Notes under the pieces: model-generated
Databases searched by the model: none
What the model was told of the DNA's origin: nothing
What the model saw: the letters and a program-made list of their open reading frames with translations, nothing else
Program-made: the position numbers and the translations under genes
Source of the DNA: Anaerococcus obesiensis ph10
Lineage (GTDB): Bacteria; Bacillota; Clostridia; Tissierellales; Peptoniphilaceae
Assembly: GCF_000311745.1 (NCBI RefSeq)
Contig: NZ_HE978531.1
Location: 418,787-482,786 of the forward strand
Length of the DNA stretch: 64,000 bases
Direction of reading: 5' to 3'
Shown: positions 45,129-53,797 of the stretch, one piece after another
Numbering within the stretch: position 1 is the stretch's first letter
Layout: each line of letters opens with the position of its first letter

Positions 45129-45722
45129 TTAAATTGTCTCAATATCCTCGAAACTTAAATCAATAATTGTATCTCTTCCAAACATATCAATTAAAGCTTT
45201 AATTATTTGTTTGTCTGTATCAACTTCTTTTACTTCAGCTACTAAATCTTTAAATGGTCCTTGGATAATATTTATATTATCTCCTACATTTATATTAATA
45301 TTTAGTACAGGCTTATCTTCTTTAATACCAAATTTTCTTACCTCTCTTTTTGTTAATGGAACAGGTTTAGAATCTGGTCCTACAAAGCCTGTGACGCCTT
45401 GAGTATTTCTAATTATATACCAAGATCTGTTAGTAATATTCATCTTTACCATTACATAACCTGGGAATAATTTTCTTGTTTTAAGTTTCTTTGATTCATT
45501 TTTTACTTCAACATACTCTTCTTCTGGCACTGTTACATCGATGATATCAGGATTTTGTTCGTTGTCTATCATCATTTGGATCTTATCTTTGACCCTATTT
45601 TCGTAGCCAGTATATGTGTGAACTACATACCATTTTGGTTGTTTTTCTGAATCTTTAGAATCAATTTCTTCTTTAGTATTGTTTGGTTCATTTGAATTAT
45701 TGTTATTAGATAAATCAGTCAT
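45129..45722 (-). CDS. nusG: Transcription termination/antitermination protein NusG
   Basis: RNA polymerase elongation factor of 197 residues. It has an Asn/Glu/Asp-rich, likely disordered N-terminal extension of about 28 residues, then the NGN domain (KWYVVHTYTGYENRVKDKI, LFPGYVMVKM, TQGVTGFVG) and a C-terminal KOW domain (VGDNINIIQGPFKDLVAEV). The extension is longer than in most NusG proteins. It lies between secE and rplK. Confidence 0.97.
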   Translation of the reverse strand: MTDLSNNNNSNEPNNTKEEIDSKDSEKQPKWYVVHTYTGYENRVKDKIQMMIDNEQNPDIIDVTVPEEEYVEVKNESKKLKTRKLFPGYVMVKMNITNRSWYIIRNTQGVTGFVGPDSKPVPLTKREVRKFGIKEDKPVLNININVGDNINIIQGPFKDLVAEVKEVDTDKQIIKALIDMFGRDTIIDLSFEDIETI

Positions 45723-45729
45723 ATCTTAC

Positions 45730-45913
45730 CTACATCAAAAATCCAAGCATGTTTCCAAAGACTATATCTAATAACCAAATGAGAAGTCCTGTAATCACAC
45801 TGACAATAATAACAAGTAATGAGTAATTTAAAGTTTCATTTTTTGTTGGCCATGTGATTTTTTTTGAATTCTCTACTTACAGATTTAAAAAATCCATCTT
45901 TTTTCTTAGCCAT
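45730..45913 (-). CDS. secE: Protein translocase subunit SecE, frameshifted in an A8 run
   Basis: Essential subunit of the SecYEG protein channel. The start MAKKKDGFFKSVSREFKK is followed in the given sequence by a quick stop, because the run at 45858-45865 holds eight A on the coding strand. With seven A it reads KKITWPTKNETLNYSLLVI, then VSVITGLLIWLLDIVFGNML, exactly the SecE pattern (conserved WPT before a single transmembrane helix). The reconstructed protein is 60 residues with a TAG stop at 45730-45732. It lies between rpmG and nusG, the normal place. A broken secE is not expected in a living cell, so sequence error or slippage is likely. Confidence 0.9.
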
Positions 45914-45927
45914 TTTAAAACTCCTTA

Positions 45928-46077
45928 CTATTTTGTTTCTTTATGAACAGTGTGTTTTTTACAGAAAGGACAATACTTTTTAAGCTCAAGTCTTTCTTGA
46001 GTGTTCTTTTTGTTTTTTGTAGTATCGTAATTTCTATTTTTGCAAACTGTGCATTCTAGTTTTACTTTATCTGCCAT
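45928..46077 (-). CDS. rpmG: 50S ribosomal protein L33
   Basis: Zinc-type L33 of 49 residues: [20 protein letters not shown] with a first CxxC and [17 protein letters not shown] with a second. I start at the ATG at 46077, preceded by AGGAGG; the longer open frame upstream covers the promoter and has no ribosome-binding site. First gene of the secE-nusG-rplKA operon. Confidence 0.96.
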   Translation of the reverse strand: MADKVKLECTVCKNRNYDTTKNKKNTQERLELKKYCPFCKKHTVHKETK

Positions 46078-46121
46078 TAAAACACCTCCTAATTTATATG
46101 GATAGTCCCATACAAACACAT

Positions 46122-46150
46122 ATATTACCATCAAATTACAATATTGTCAA
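46122..46150 (-). promoter_or_regulatory. Promoter of rpmG-secE-nusG-rplK-rplA
   Basis: Minus strand: -35 TTGACA (46145-46150), 17-base spacer, -10 TAATAT (46122-46127), about 45 bases before the rpmG start. Confidence 0.78.
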
Positions 46151-46156
46151 TATTTT

Positions 46157-46477
46157 TTATTGACTTTTTTCTAGGCTTTCATAAAGTTTTTTTCTTTTAT
46201 TTATTAAAAAATCTCTAAGATCATCTAAGTCGTGATTAGAAAAACATGAATCGCTATAATCAAGAAGTATTTCTTCTATATCTAAAAGCTCATATACTCC
46301 TTCGTCATAAATTTTCCCCAAATAATTTTTATTTTTATCATAAAATATTTTTGGCGGATAGCCTTCTAATTTTCTTGTGTCCATGCTTATATAAGATTTT
46401 TTTGAATATATTTTATTTCCTACTACAAGTACAGCTTCTTTTATATTTATCTCTCTACCTGTAAGATAATCTTTCAT
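46157..46477 (-). CDS. Unknown small protein co-transcribed with glmM
   Basis: Protein of 106 residues, no signal peptide, no membrane helix, rich in Lys, Tyr, Asp and Leu. It has short beta-rich stretches (KEAVLVVGNKIYSKKSY), then a helical acidic C-terminal half (LDIEEILLDYSDSCFSNHDL). I recognise no family. It begins 3 bases after glmM ends, so it shares that transcript. Function is not assignable. Confidence 0.65.
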   Translation of the reverse strand: MKDYLTGREINIKEAVLVVGNKIYSKKSYISMDTRKLEGYPPKIFYDKNKNYLGKIYDEGVYELLDIEEILLDYSDSCFSNHDLDDLRDFLINKRKKLYESLEKSQ

Positions 46478-46480
46478 TAA

Positions 46481-47821
46481 TTAAAGTCCGCTTTTTTCTA
46501 TTGCTTCTACTATATTGTTTACTTTTTTATCAGCGATTTCCTCTGTTTCTGCTTCTGCCATTACCCTAATCAATGGTTCTGTTCCGCTTTCTCTAACTAA
46601 AATTCTTCCTGTATCTTTTAGACTTTCACTTTCTTTTTCTATAATATTTTTTATAGATTCATCATTTAATACAGCTTTTTTATCATTTACTCTTACATTT
46701 TTTAAAACTTGTGGATAAATTTTTAAATCTCTTCTCAATTCTGATAGGCTTGTTTTGTTGTCTATCATAGCTTCCATTAATCTAAGTGAAGTTAAAATTC
46801 CATCTCCTGTGTTTGCATATTTTGAAAAAATAATATGACCTGATTGTTCTCCACCAAGTTCATATCCATTTTCGCTCATTTCTATGTGGACATATTTATC
46901 TCCAACTTTTGTCTTGCTATAATTTATTCCAATTTTGTCTAGTGCTTTGTACAAGCCTATATTTGACATTATTGTTGTTACAATTGTATTTGATTCTAAA
47001 TATCCTTCTTCTTTCATGTGTTTTCCACAAATATAAAGAATAGCATCTCCGTCAACAACTTCACCATTTTCATCGACTGCTATACACCTATCAGCATCTC
47101 CATCATAAGCAAATCCACAATCAAGTTTATTTTCTTTTACATATTTTTGTAAAACTTCAATGTGTGTTGAACCACAATCCACATTTATATTAAAGCCATC
47201 AGGATTATTATTTATTACGTAGGTTTCTGCTCCTAGAGCATCATAAACACTTTTTACTATTGATGATGCAGCTCCATTTGCACAATCTAGTCCTACTTTT
47301 TTGCCTTTAAAAGATTTTGATACAGTTTGAATTAAAAATGCTGTGTACCTATTTCTTCCACCAACAAAATCATGAGTTCTTCCTATCTCTTCTCCAATTT
47401 TTAAATCAATATCTTTAATATCCGCATCAATATAATCTTCTAATTTTTGCAAAAATTCATCATCCATTTTTTCTCCATCAGAATTTATAATTTTTATTCC
47501 GTTATCATGATATGGATTGTGGCTTGCTGTTATCATTACACCACAATCAAAATCTTCACTTCTAACTACATAAGATACTGAAGGAGTTGTTGTTACATGA
47601 AGAAGATATGCATCAGAGCCTGATGAAGTTATCCCTGCTGATAAGGCATCTTCAAACATATATGATGATCTTCTCGTGTCTTTGCCTATTACAATTTTTC
47701 CGTTTCCATTTTTTTCTTTATTAAAATAATATCCTAAAAATCTTCCAATTTTAATTGCATGATAAAGGGTAAGATCTTGGTTAGCTTCTCCCCTAAATCC
47801 GTCTGTTCCAAAATATTTCAT
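46481..47821 (-). CDS. glmM: Phosphoglucosamine mutase
   Basis: Converts glucosamine-6-phosphate to glucosamine-1-phosphate for cell-wall precursors. At 446 residues it is a normal length. It starts KYFGTDGFRGEAN, has the phosphoserine loop MITASHNPYHDNGIKI (Ser about 100), the metal loop YDGDADRCIAVDENG, the sugar loop GGEQSGHIIFSKYANTGDG and the phosphate-binding RESGTEPLIRVM, all GlmM-type. Confidence 0.96.
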   Translation of the reverse strand: MKYFGTDGFRGEANQDLTLYHAIKIGRFLGYYFNKEKNGNGKIVIGKDTRRSSYMFEDALSAGITSSGSDAYLLHVTTTPSVSYVVRSEDFDCGVMITASHNPYHDNGIKIINSDGEKMDDEFLQKLEDYIDADIKDIDLKIGEEIGRTHDFVGGRNRYTAFLIQTVSKSFKGKKVGLDCANGAASSIVKSVYDALGAETYVINNNPDGFNINVDCGSTHIEVLQKYVKENKLDCGFAYDGDADRCIAVDENGEVVDGDAILYICGKHMKEEGYLESNTIVTTIMSNIGLYKALDKIGINYSKTKVGDKYVHIEMSENGYELGGEQSGHIIFSKYANTGDGILTSLRLMEAMIDNKTSLSELRRDLKIYPQVLKNVRVNDKKAVLNDESIKNIIEKESESLKDTGRILVRESGTEPLIRVMAEAETEEIADKKVNNIVEAIEKSGL

Positions 47822-47909
47822 TCTAACCTCCTAATTTACTAATATAATTATAGATTAGTAAGTTCATTGATTCAAGTTCTTGTTATATAAAATTGCATTT
47901 TTACTTTAT

Positions 47910-48329
47910 TTATAATAATTCTTCTAATATTTCTATTGTTGTTTTTATTGATTTTGTACAGACACTTTCAAATAAACCTTTTTCTTCAGCCAATTTCATA
48001 TTATCATCTTCTAAAATCTCCATAGATAATAACTCTTTGCAATTTTTAGCTTTCATTTTTCCATCAAATAATTCGTTTAATTTTTTGATTTTCTTTAAAA
48101 GTTTCATTCTATCATCAAAGTCTGTTGATCCATATTTCAATCCAAGAATCATATATGCTGCAGATAGTGCTCCACAAGTCTTGCTTTCATATATTCCCAT
48201 CTCAAAAGGAGTTGCAAGTTTCATAGCAGTTTTTTTATCTATTCCATAGTCCTCTGCAAAATAGCAAAAAACGACTTGGCTACAATTATATCCTTTTTCC
48301 ATCATTTCATTTATCTTTTCATAGTCCAT
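47910..48329 (-). CDS. C_GCAxxG_C_C family redox-type protein
   Basis: Protein of 139 residues with GYNCSQVVFCYFAEDYG, ESKTCGALSAAYMILGLKYG and late Cys in KAKNCKELL and ESVCTKS, the pattern that names the C_GCAxxG_C_C family. Members are small, cytosolic and thought to bind a metal or take part in redox chemistry; the reaction is unknown. It is the last gene of the cluster coming from 52834 and follows the CCG Fe-S protein by 10 bases. Confidence 0.87.
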   Translation of the reverse strand: MDYEKINEMMEKGYNCSQVVFCYFAEDYGIDKKTAMKLATPFEMGIYESKTCGALSAAYMILGLKYGSTDFDDRMKLLKKIKKLNELFDGKMKAKNCKELLSMEILEDDNMKLAEEKGLFESVCTKSIKTTIEILEELL

Positions 48330-48339
48330 AATATTTTTC

Positions 48340-49299
48340 CTACTTTCTATAATTTTTAAATTTAAATTTCAAAATATTTTTTCCATAATTTGATGATGCA
48401 CTTTCATTCACACCTAAAATTTCAGATAAAATATTTTTAACATTATTTAGTTTATATTGATTAGTAAAAATTCCAGAGCAAGATGAACAATAGGTATAAA
48501 TATTGTCTTCATTTTTTTCTTTCATATAATTAGATATGTCTTTTACTAAATCTTTTTCGTATGTAATTGCCCCTCCACCTAGACCACAGCAATTTAATTT
48601 CTTGTAAGCATCTTTATAAGATTCTATGTAATACTTTGTGTCCTGAAATATTTCTTTATTATATCTATCACTACAAGGAAAGAATATATTAACTTCTCCT
48701 TTGATTTTTTGACCTATATTATTTTCTTTTAAAAATTTATATATACTGATAACTTCTATATCTATCTTATCTTTCAAAAAATGATAGCAATTTGGACAAC
48801 AACAAATAAGCCTTCCTACATTTTTAATTTTACATAATTTTTTTATCTGACTTATTTTTGCATATCCTCCTTTTTCATAAACTGGTTTTTTACAGCAATC
48901 TACACTATAATCAATTCCTTTTTCTTTGCAAATATCTATTAACTTTTTCGAAGTTTCAGGAAAAAAACCTGGATAATTACATCCCAAATAGAGCAAATCT
49001 TTTGATTTTTTTTTACTATTGTTTGAAAATTTATAATTATTTTTAATAAATTTTGTTTTTAAAACTCCTCTAGGTTTTTTCTTTCTCATTTCTAAAGCAA
49101 GATCTCTTCCCGATAGGTTTTTTGGGCAAACAGACTCACACTTATTACACATAAAGCAAGAATATCTTAAATCTTTTCTATCTACAAATTCTAAAAGATT
49201 TATATTATATTTTTCTAAGAAGCTACAATTATTTTTACAAATATCACATCTAATGCATTCATCTTTTATTTTACTTACAATATTTTTTTGATCTCCCAA
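48340..49299 (-). CDS. Fe-S oxidoreductase-like protein with CCG domains
   Basis: Protein of 319 residues. The N-terminus has two [4Fe-4S] ferredoxin-type motifs (CIRCDICKNNC and CFMCNKCESVCPKN). Two cysteine-rich CCG domains follow, as in HdrB/GlpC/LutA: YLGCNYPGFF with DCCKKPVYEKGG, and FFPCSDRYNKE with LNCCGLGGGA and YCSSCSGIF. It is a likely electron-transfer or heterodisulfide-reductase-like subunit, but no flavin or dehydrogenase partner is adjacent. It starts at a TTG with AGGAG five bases upstream. Confidence 0.87.
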   Translation of the reverse strand: MGDQKNIVSKIKDECIRCDICKNNCSFLEKYNINLLEFVDRKDLRYSCFMCNKCESVCPKNLSGRDLALEMRKKKPRGVLKTKFIKNNYKFSNNSKKKSKDLLYLGCNYPGFFPETSKKLIDICKEKGIDYSVDCCKKPVYEKGGYAKISQIKKLCKIKNVGRLICCCPNCYHFLKDKIDIEVISIYKFLKENNIGQKIKGEVNIFFPCSDRYNKEIFQDTKYYIESYKDAYKKLNCCGLGGGAITYEKDLVKDISNYMKEKNEDNIYTYCSSCSGIFTNQYKLNNVKNILSEILGVNESASSNYGKNILKFKFKNYRK

Positions 49300-49307
49300 A
49301 ACTTCTC

Positions 49308-49991
49308 CTATTCTTTTTGCTCATAAACATTATATATATCATCTATAATTTTATTTACATATCCTTTTTTTCTAGCTTTTCTATAAGTTTTTTGCAATTT
49401 ATGCATCATCCTATTAGTTTTCAAAATTCCATTTTTCATATATCTTCTAGATGATGTTGTTATGGGTGTATTTAGTCGTTTTATTGGAATATCATTTTCT
49501 TTTAACATAATTGAAAACTCATAATCTTCCATTAATGGAATTGGCTTATATCCTCCTAGTTTTTTAAATAATGATTTTTTTATAAATATTCCTTGATCTC
49601 CAAATGCAATTTTTCTTATGTCAACTCTTAAATTAGATCCTATTTCAATCATTTGTAAAAGTAAATTTTTCTTATCAAATTTTAGCTTAAAACATCCAAC
49701 AGCATCTAAATCACTTTCTTCAATTTTTTTTATACTCAAAGGATCTACAATAGAATCTGCATGCAAAAACCAAAGAATATCTCCTTGTGCATATTTTACA
49801 GCTTTATTCATTTGGTTTGACCTGTATTTTGCTTGTCTAATTTTTTTATATTTGATTAAGTCATAAGTCCTATCAGTTGAAAATCCATCAGAAAAAATAA
49901 TTTCAAAATCACCCTCTAATTTACTTAAATTATTTTGAAATTTTTTTATATTTTCTTCTTCATTATATGTAGGGACTATTATTGTTACCAT
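49308..49991 (-). CDS. GT2 glycosyltransferase, rSAM/selenodomain-associated type (TIGR04283-like)
   Basis: Family 2 glycosyltransferase of 227 residues. VTIIVPTYNEEENIKKFQNN is the nucleotide-sugar loop, GDILWFLHADSIVDP carries the metal-binding HAD motif, and FGDQGIFIKKSLFKKLGGYK is the conserved acceptor-side segment. The short length and LHAD pattern match the TIGR04283 group. It starts at the ATG at 49991 (GGAG upstream), overlapping the TVP38 stop. Its natural partner class, TIGR04282, is fused to a kinase-like domain at 51380-52834. Confidence 0.85.
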   Translation of the reverse strand: MVTIIVPTYNEEENIKKFQNNLSKLEGDFEIIFSDGFSTDRTYDLIKYKKIRQAKYRSNQMNKAVKYAQGDILWFLHADSIVDPLSIKKIEESDLDAVGCFKLKFDKKNLLLQMIEIGSNLRVDIRKIAFGDQGIFIKKSLFKKLGGYKPIPLMEDYEFSIMLKENDIPIKRLNTPITTSSRRYMKNGILKTNRMMHKLQKTYRKARKKGYVNKIIDDIYNVYEQKE

Positions 49992-50674
49992 CAATTCTCC
50001 TTGTTTACACTATCTTTTAAAAATAATTTTGAAATTATAGCAGAAATTATTACTAAAATAAATAAAAATAATAAACTAACAAAAAATTCTTTACTTCCAA
50101 TCTTTAATACATTTTCTCCAATATTTATAAACACTATAATTCCTGGTAAAACTCCTATAATTGTAGTCAGGATATAAGGGATAAATTTTATTTCAGTTAT
50201 ACCTGATATATAGTTTACTAGATTATAGCTAAAAATTGGACTTAGCCTTATTATAAATAAAACTAAGGATAAAACTTTTTGATTTTTGCTAAAAAGTGCA
50301 TTTTTTATTTTTTCACTTACATGATTCTCTACAAAAGAATTTACAAAATCTTTAAATAAAAATCTACCAAGAAAATACATTATTGTTGTATTTACAATAA
50401 CAGCCATAAAAGTATAAATTGAACCTTTTGTTAATCCAAATAAACTTCCACCAGCTACAACTATTACCGGAACAGGGAAAAAGAAAATTGGTAAAATTAT
50501 AAAGGTTAAAATATATATTATAGCTGCCCATTTGTTATTTATAAGCACCCATTTTTTTATATGTTGTATACTAATATTTCTAACCAAAAAATAACTTACC
50601 AATCCTATTATGATAATTAGAAAAATCTTTATATATTCTATTTTTTTCTCATTTATATTTAATTTATTTTTCAA
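49991..50674 (-). CDS. TVP38/TMEM64 (DedA-like) membrane protein, copy 1
   Basis: Membrane protein of 227 residues with about six hydrophobic segments. FFPVPVIVVAGGSLFGLTKG and FIIRLSPIFSYNLVNYISGI are the SNARE-associated (VTT) domain signatures. It probably acts in lipid or envelope transport, as proposed for DedA/TVP38 proteins. The start appears to be TTG, overlapping the other TVP38 gene by 11 bases. It is clearly diverged from copy 2. Confidence 0.87.
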   Translation of the reverse strand: MKNKLNINEKKIEYIKIFLIIIIGLVSYFLVRNISIQHIKKWVLINNKWAAIIYILTFIILPIFFFPVPVIVVAGGSLFGLTKGSIYTFMAVIVNTTIMYFLGRFLFKDFVNSFVENHVSEKIKNALFSKNQKVLSLVLFIIRLSPIFSYNLVNYISGITEIKFIPYILTTIIGVLPGIIVFINIGENVLKIGSKEFFVSLLFLFILVIISAIISKLFLKDSVNKEN

Positions 50675-51383
50675 TTTTTTTGCTCTTTTGTTTTTCTTGA
50701 TAAATTTTCTTTCCTACATAGGCTATAAGAGAAAAAGCAAACAGACCTAAAAGTCCATACATCAACGCTTGAGCTCCTCCTGTAAGTTGACCTCCAAAAT
50801 AAGAATAAATTATTGTTGCAGGTAATTGACCTATTCCTGTCGCAATAAAAAATGACCAAAAATTCATTGATGTCAATCCTGCGGCATAACTTACTGGATC
50901 AAAGGGAACAAAAGGAAGTAATCTGCATATTAATATTGCCTGTTTTCCAAATCTATCAAAAAATTCTTCCGCTGATTGCAAAGCTCCATTTGTAGCAATT
51001 TTTTTAACTACATCTCTTCCTAAAATTCTTGCAATAAAAAAACATAACAAAGCTCCTGCCATTGCTGAAGACCAAGAAAGAATAGCTCCTTTCCACCATC
51101 CCCAAATCATAGAATTTGCAAGAGTTATAAAAAATGCTGGTATAGGGGCAATTATAGCTTGTAAAATCATCAATAAAAATGATATTATAACAGCTAAACT
51201 TCCAAAACTTCTTATATAACTTGCGATTTCATTTATGTCTAATTTTCTTAAAACATTAAAAGCATAATTTATTTCACTATTTATTTGTGGTACAAAAAAA
51301 TAAACTAATACGCATAATAAAACTATAGAAATGAGTATAATTCTATTTTTGTTTTCATTACTTATTTTTTTTGCTTTTTTCAT
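50664..51383 (-). CDS. TVP38/TMEM64 (DedA-like) membrane protein, copy 2
   Basis: Membrane protein of 239 residues with five or six transmembrane helices. APIPAFFITLANSMIWGWWK, LCFFIARILGRDVV and ICRLLPFVPFDPVSYAAGLT are canonical VTT-domain motifs, closer to the family consensus than copy 1. A basic C-terminal tail (KKIYQEKQKSKK) faces the cytoplasm. It overlaps the transferase-kinase fusion gene by 4 bases. Confidence 0.88.
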   Translation of the reverse strand: MKKAKKISNENKNRIILISIVLLCVLVYFFVPQINSEINYAFNVLRKLDINEIASYIRSFGSLAVIISFLLMILQAIIAPIPAFFITLANSMIWGWWKGAILSWSSAMAGALLCFFIARILGRDVVKKIATNGALQSAEEFFDRFGKQAILICRLLPFVPFDPVSYAAGLTSMNFWSFFIATGIGQLPATIIYSYFGGQLTGGAQALMYGLLGLFAFSLIAYVGKKIYQEKQKSKKIEK

Positions 51384-52834
51384 TTAAACTCCTCATATAA
51401 TTTACTTAACATTTCTAAATATTCTCGGCTTAAAAATTTGTTTATTTTTTCTATAGTATCTTCATTTTTTATTTTTCTTTCTTTATTATATTCAACTTTT
51501 GCCATAGAACACCAAGTCACTCCTCTTAGAGAATTAAACATTAGATATTTGAAGAATTTATACATATCCACTTTTCTATACTTTTTATATATGTTCAAAA
51601 AATCCAACATATCTTTTTTTTCTAAGATTACATCCGTTTTCCAATTTGTTGTAGTTGGAACTAAAAAATGGGCTAAGTCTTGCTCGCATTCTCCGATTAT
51701 TGGTTTTTCCCAATCTATGACCTTAGAATTTTCTCCAATAATAAAATTTCTATTATTTAACTCAGTATTAATAATACAAGGATTTTCAATTTTTTTATTT
51801 AATCCTGAGCGTTTAGCAATCAACATAAATTTATCTATATATTTTTCTATATCTTTGTTTTTATTTTCCCAGCCTTTATAATAAGAATACATCTGTTCAA
51901 ATTCTTCATACATATTTTTGAAAGGTTTATCAGCAAAAATCAATTTTGAATCTTCAATTTTTGTACTATGAATTTTTGAAAGCATATATGCTGCTATTTC
52001 TAAATCTTTATTATAATCTAAAGCTCTTCCTTCTATAAATTCCATAGTCAAAAATCCAAATGGCAAATATTTACCTTTATCATAAAGTTCGTATGCTTTT
52101 GGTGTGACTGTACTTTTTTCAAGCTCTTTTAGAGCATTATATTCGTATTTTATTTGTTCTTTTCCTAAACCAAGCTGAGATTGTAAATTAATTCTAATAA
52201 CCTTATTTTTATATTTATAGTTAATATTATATTCTCCAGCTCCTAATAACTCTATATCCTTGCTTGAAAACTCTGCCTTTAATAAATCTGTAAAATCATC
52301 TATATCATAAATTTCATCAAGCAGTTTGTAAGTTTTATTCATTTCTTTTATTTTTTTTATTGTCTCTTCCAAAACATTTGACTTAGAATAAACAATATTA
52401 GAAAAAATATCTAAAGATTCTTTCATACCTACAAGCCCATAACCTCCATCATCTGAAGGAGAAATTACAATATCATAATAATCTAATTGTTCAAAAGCTC
52501 TATTTATTTCTTTTTCACTTAAATTAATCAAATCAGAACCTATAAGAATAACTTTATCAGAAAGAATTAGCTGTTTATCTATTGCATTTTTCATTCTAGC
52601 TCCAAGGTCATCTCCTTGTTGATGAATTTTTTCTCCACTTAAAAAATCTATATCGTTTTTTGAACCATCATAATAAATTACATAATCCTTATTGGTTTTT
52701 TTTATTTTCTTATAATTTTCATTTATTAAATCTATTGTTAGTTGTAATCTTTGATTTTCATCAAGATAATTTTTAAGTCTTGATTTGCCAAATCCAAGTC
52801 TTGGAGCTTTTGTAAAAAAAATAATTTTGTCCAT
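51380..52834 (-). CDS. Fusion: DUF2064 nucleotidyltransferase-like domain + APH kinase-like domain
   Basis: Protein of about 484 residues. Residues about 1-190 match the TIGR04282/DUF2064 transferase group (IIFFTKAPRLGFGKSRLKNY, GDDLGARMKNAI, ILIGSDLINLSE, SPSDDGGYGLVGM). Residues about 195-484 are an aminoglycoside phosphotransferase/choline-kinase-like fold (ELLGAGEYNINYKYKNKVIR, LTMEFIEGRALD, VIDWEKPIIGECEQDLAHF). The catalytic HGD motif is altered to NTELNNRN, while the metal-binding Asp in IDWE is kept. The ATG at 52834 has AAAGGA upstream; the longer frame starts at a TTG. First gene of the TVP38-GT2-FeS cluster. Confidence 0.83.
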   Translation of the reverse strand: MDKIIFFTKAPRLGFGKSRLKNYLDENQRLQLTIDLINENYKKIKKTNKDYVIYYDGSKNDIDFLSGEKIHQQGDDLGARMKNAIDKQLILSDKVILIGSDLINLSEKEINRAFEQLDYYDIVISPSDDGGYGLVGMKESLDIFSNIVYSKSNVLEETIKKIKEMNKTYKLLDEIYDIDDFTDLLKAEFSSKDIELLGAGEYNINYKYKNKVIRINLQSQLGLGKEQIKYEYNALKELEKSTVTPKAYELYDKGKYLPFGFLTMEFIEGRALDYNKDLEIAAYMLSKIHSTKIEDSKLIFADKPFKNMYEEFEQMYSYYKGWENKNKDIEKYIDKFMLIAKRSGLNKKIENPCIINTELNNRNFIIGENSKVIDWEKPIIGECEQDLAHFLVPTTTNWKTDVILEKKDMLDFLNIYKKYRKVDMYKFFKYLMFNSLRGVTWCSMAKVEYNKERKIKNEDTIEKINKFLSREYLEMLSKLYEEFK

Positions 52835-52849
52835 AGAAATTCCTTTCAA

Positions 52850-52901
52850 AAAAACTTTAAGAATAAAAGTCTTTATTTAACTTTTATTCTTAAAGTTTTT
52901 A
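52850..52901. terminator. Strong bidirectional-type hairpin after the rhodanese gene
   Basis: AAACTTTAAGAATAAAAGT pairs perfectly with ACTTTTATTCTTAAAGTTT around a 9-base loop, with a T-run on the minus strand. It ends the rhodanese lipoprotein gene and lies 16 bases before the fusion gene start, so expression of the cluster depends on read-through or an internal start. Confidence 0.83.
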
Positions 52902-52908
52902 ATAGGTC

Positions 52909-53658
52909 TTATTTAATTAATTCATATCCATCATATTCTTTTGTTCCATCCCATGCATTATAAACTTCATGGCCTTCTTTTGATAATTTGTCTGCAACTG
53001 TCCAAGATTTATTTCCACTATAACAATATGTTAAAAATGGTTTTTCTTTAGGCAAATCTTTAATATCTTCATCAATTGTATCTACAGATGTATGAATTGC
53101 ATCTTTCATGTGTCCATCATTATAATCTTTTTCATCTCTTGCATCTATAATTGTATAATTTCCAGATGCAGCTTTTTCTTTAAATTCTTCTGGAAGAATT
53201 GTAGCAACTTTTGTCATTGTTGTATATTCAAAATCTTTTACGCCTTGAGCATTCCAAACATTTTTAAATCCTGCTTCAACAAGTTTTTTTGCCATCTCTG
53301 AACTTTTTTTGCCTGTATTACAAATTGTTACTACGTTTTTATCTTTGTAATCACTTATTTCAGAGATTTTTTTGTCAGCATCATCAAGAGGAATATTTAT
53401 AGCATGTTTTACATGACCTTCCTTATATTCTTCCTCACTTCTTACATCAATTACAAGATAATCCTCTTTTTTCTTATTATCTTCCTCAATTTTATCTAGC
53501 TGTTCGCCTTTCATTTCTTGATATTCGCTAATTTGTGTGCTAGCCTCATTTGATTTTACTTCTGTAGAAGTACTATCAACTGCATTATTTTGAGAACAAC
53601 CAGTTAATAAAGCTAAACTAGTAAATATACTTACTAACAATAAATTTGATTTTTTCAT
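52909..53658 (-). CDS. Lipoprotein with two rhodanese domains
   Basis: Surface sulfurtransferase-like protein of 249 residues. The signal peptide ends in lipobox LLTGC (lipidated Cys about 21). Rhodanese domain 1 (about 50-150) has active loop VTICNTGKKSS; domain 2 (about 160-245) has LTYCYSGNKSW; both keep the catalytic Cys. DVRSEEEYKEGHVKHAINIP and DARDEKDYNDGHMKDAIHTS are the two CDC25-like lead-ins. It may carry sulfane sulfur or selenium outside the membrane. A promoter with an internal palindrome lies upstream (53719-53746). Confidence 0.92.
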   Translation of the reverse strand: MKKSNLLLVSIFTSLALLTGCSQNNAVDSTSTEVKSNEASTQISEYQEMKGEQLDKIEEDNKKKEDYLVIDVRSEEEYKEGHVKHAINIPLDDADKKISEISDYKDKNVVTICNTGKKSSEMAKKLVEAGFKNVWNAQGVKDFEYTTMTKVATILPEEFKEKAASGNYTIIDARDEKDYNDGHMKDAIHTSVDTIDEDIKDLPKEKPFLTYCYSGNKSWTVADKLSKEGHEVYNAWDGTKEYDGYELIK

Positions 53659-53718
53659 AAAACTCTCCTTATTAAAATTTATTTTTTAAATAAAATATAA
53701 TATTTAAACATAGTTATC

Positions 53719-53746
53719 ATTGTATGATATACAAATATATTGTCAA
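53719..53746 (-). promoter_or_regulatory. Promoter of the rhodanese gene with palindromic operator
   Basis: Minus strand: -35 TTGACA (53741-53746), 16-base spacer, -10 TACAAT (53719-53724). The spacer and -10 box contain the perfect inverted repeat TTGTATGATATACAA (53720-53734), placed where a repressor would block polymerase. The regulator is unknown. Confidence 0.62.
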
Positions 53747-53797
53747 TTTATCCCCTATTTTGTTTACTTACAAAAATGTTAGAATATAATCTATAAT

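Noticed and set aside
46078-46134. N-terminal extension of L33
   Set aside because: The frame is open upstream of 46077, but the sequence is the promoter and leader region, and AGGAGG lies directly before the ATG at 46077.
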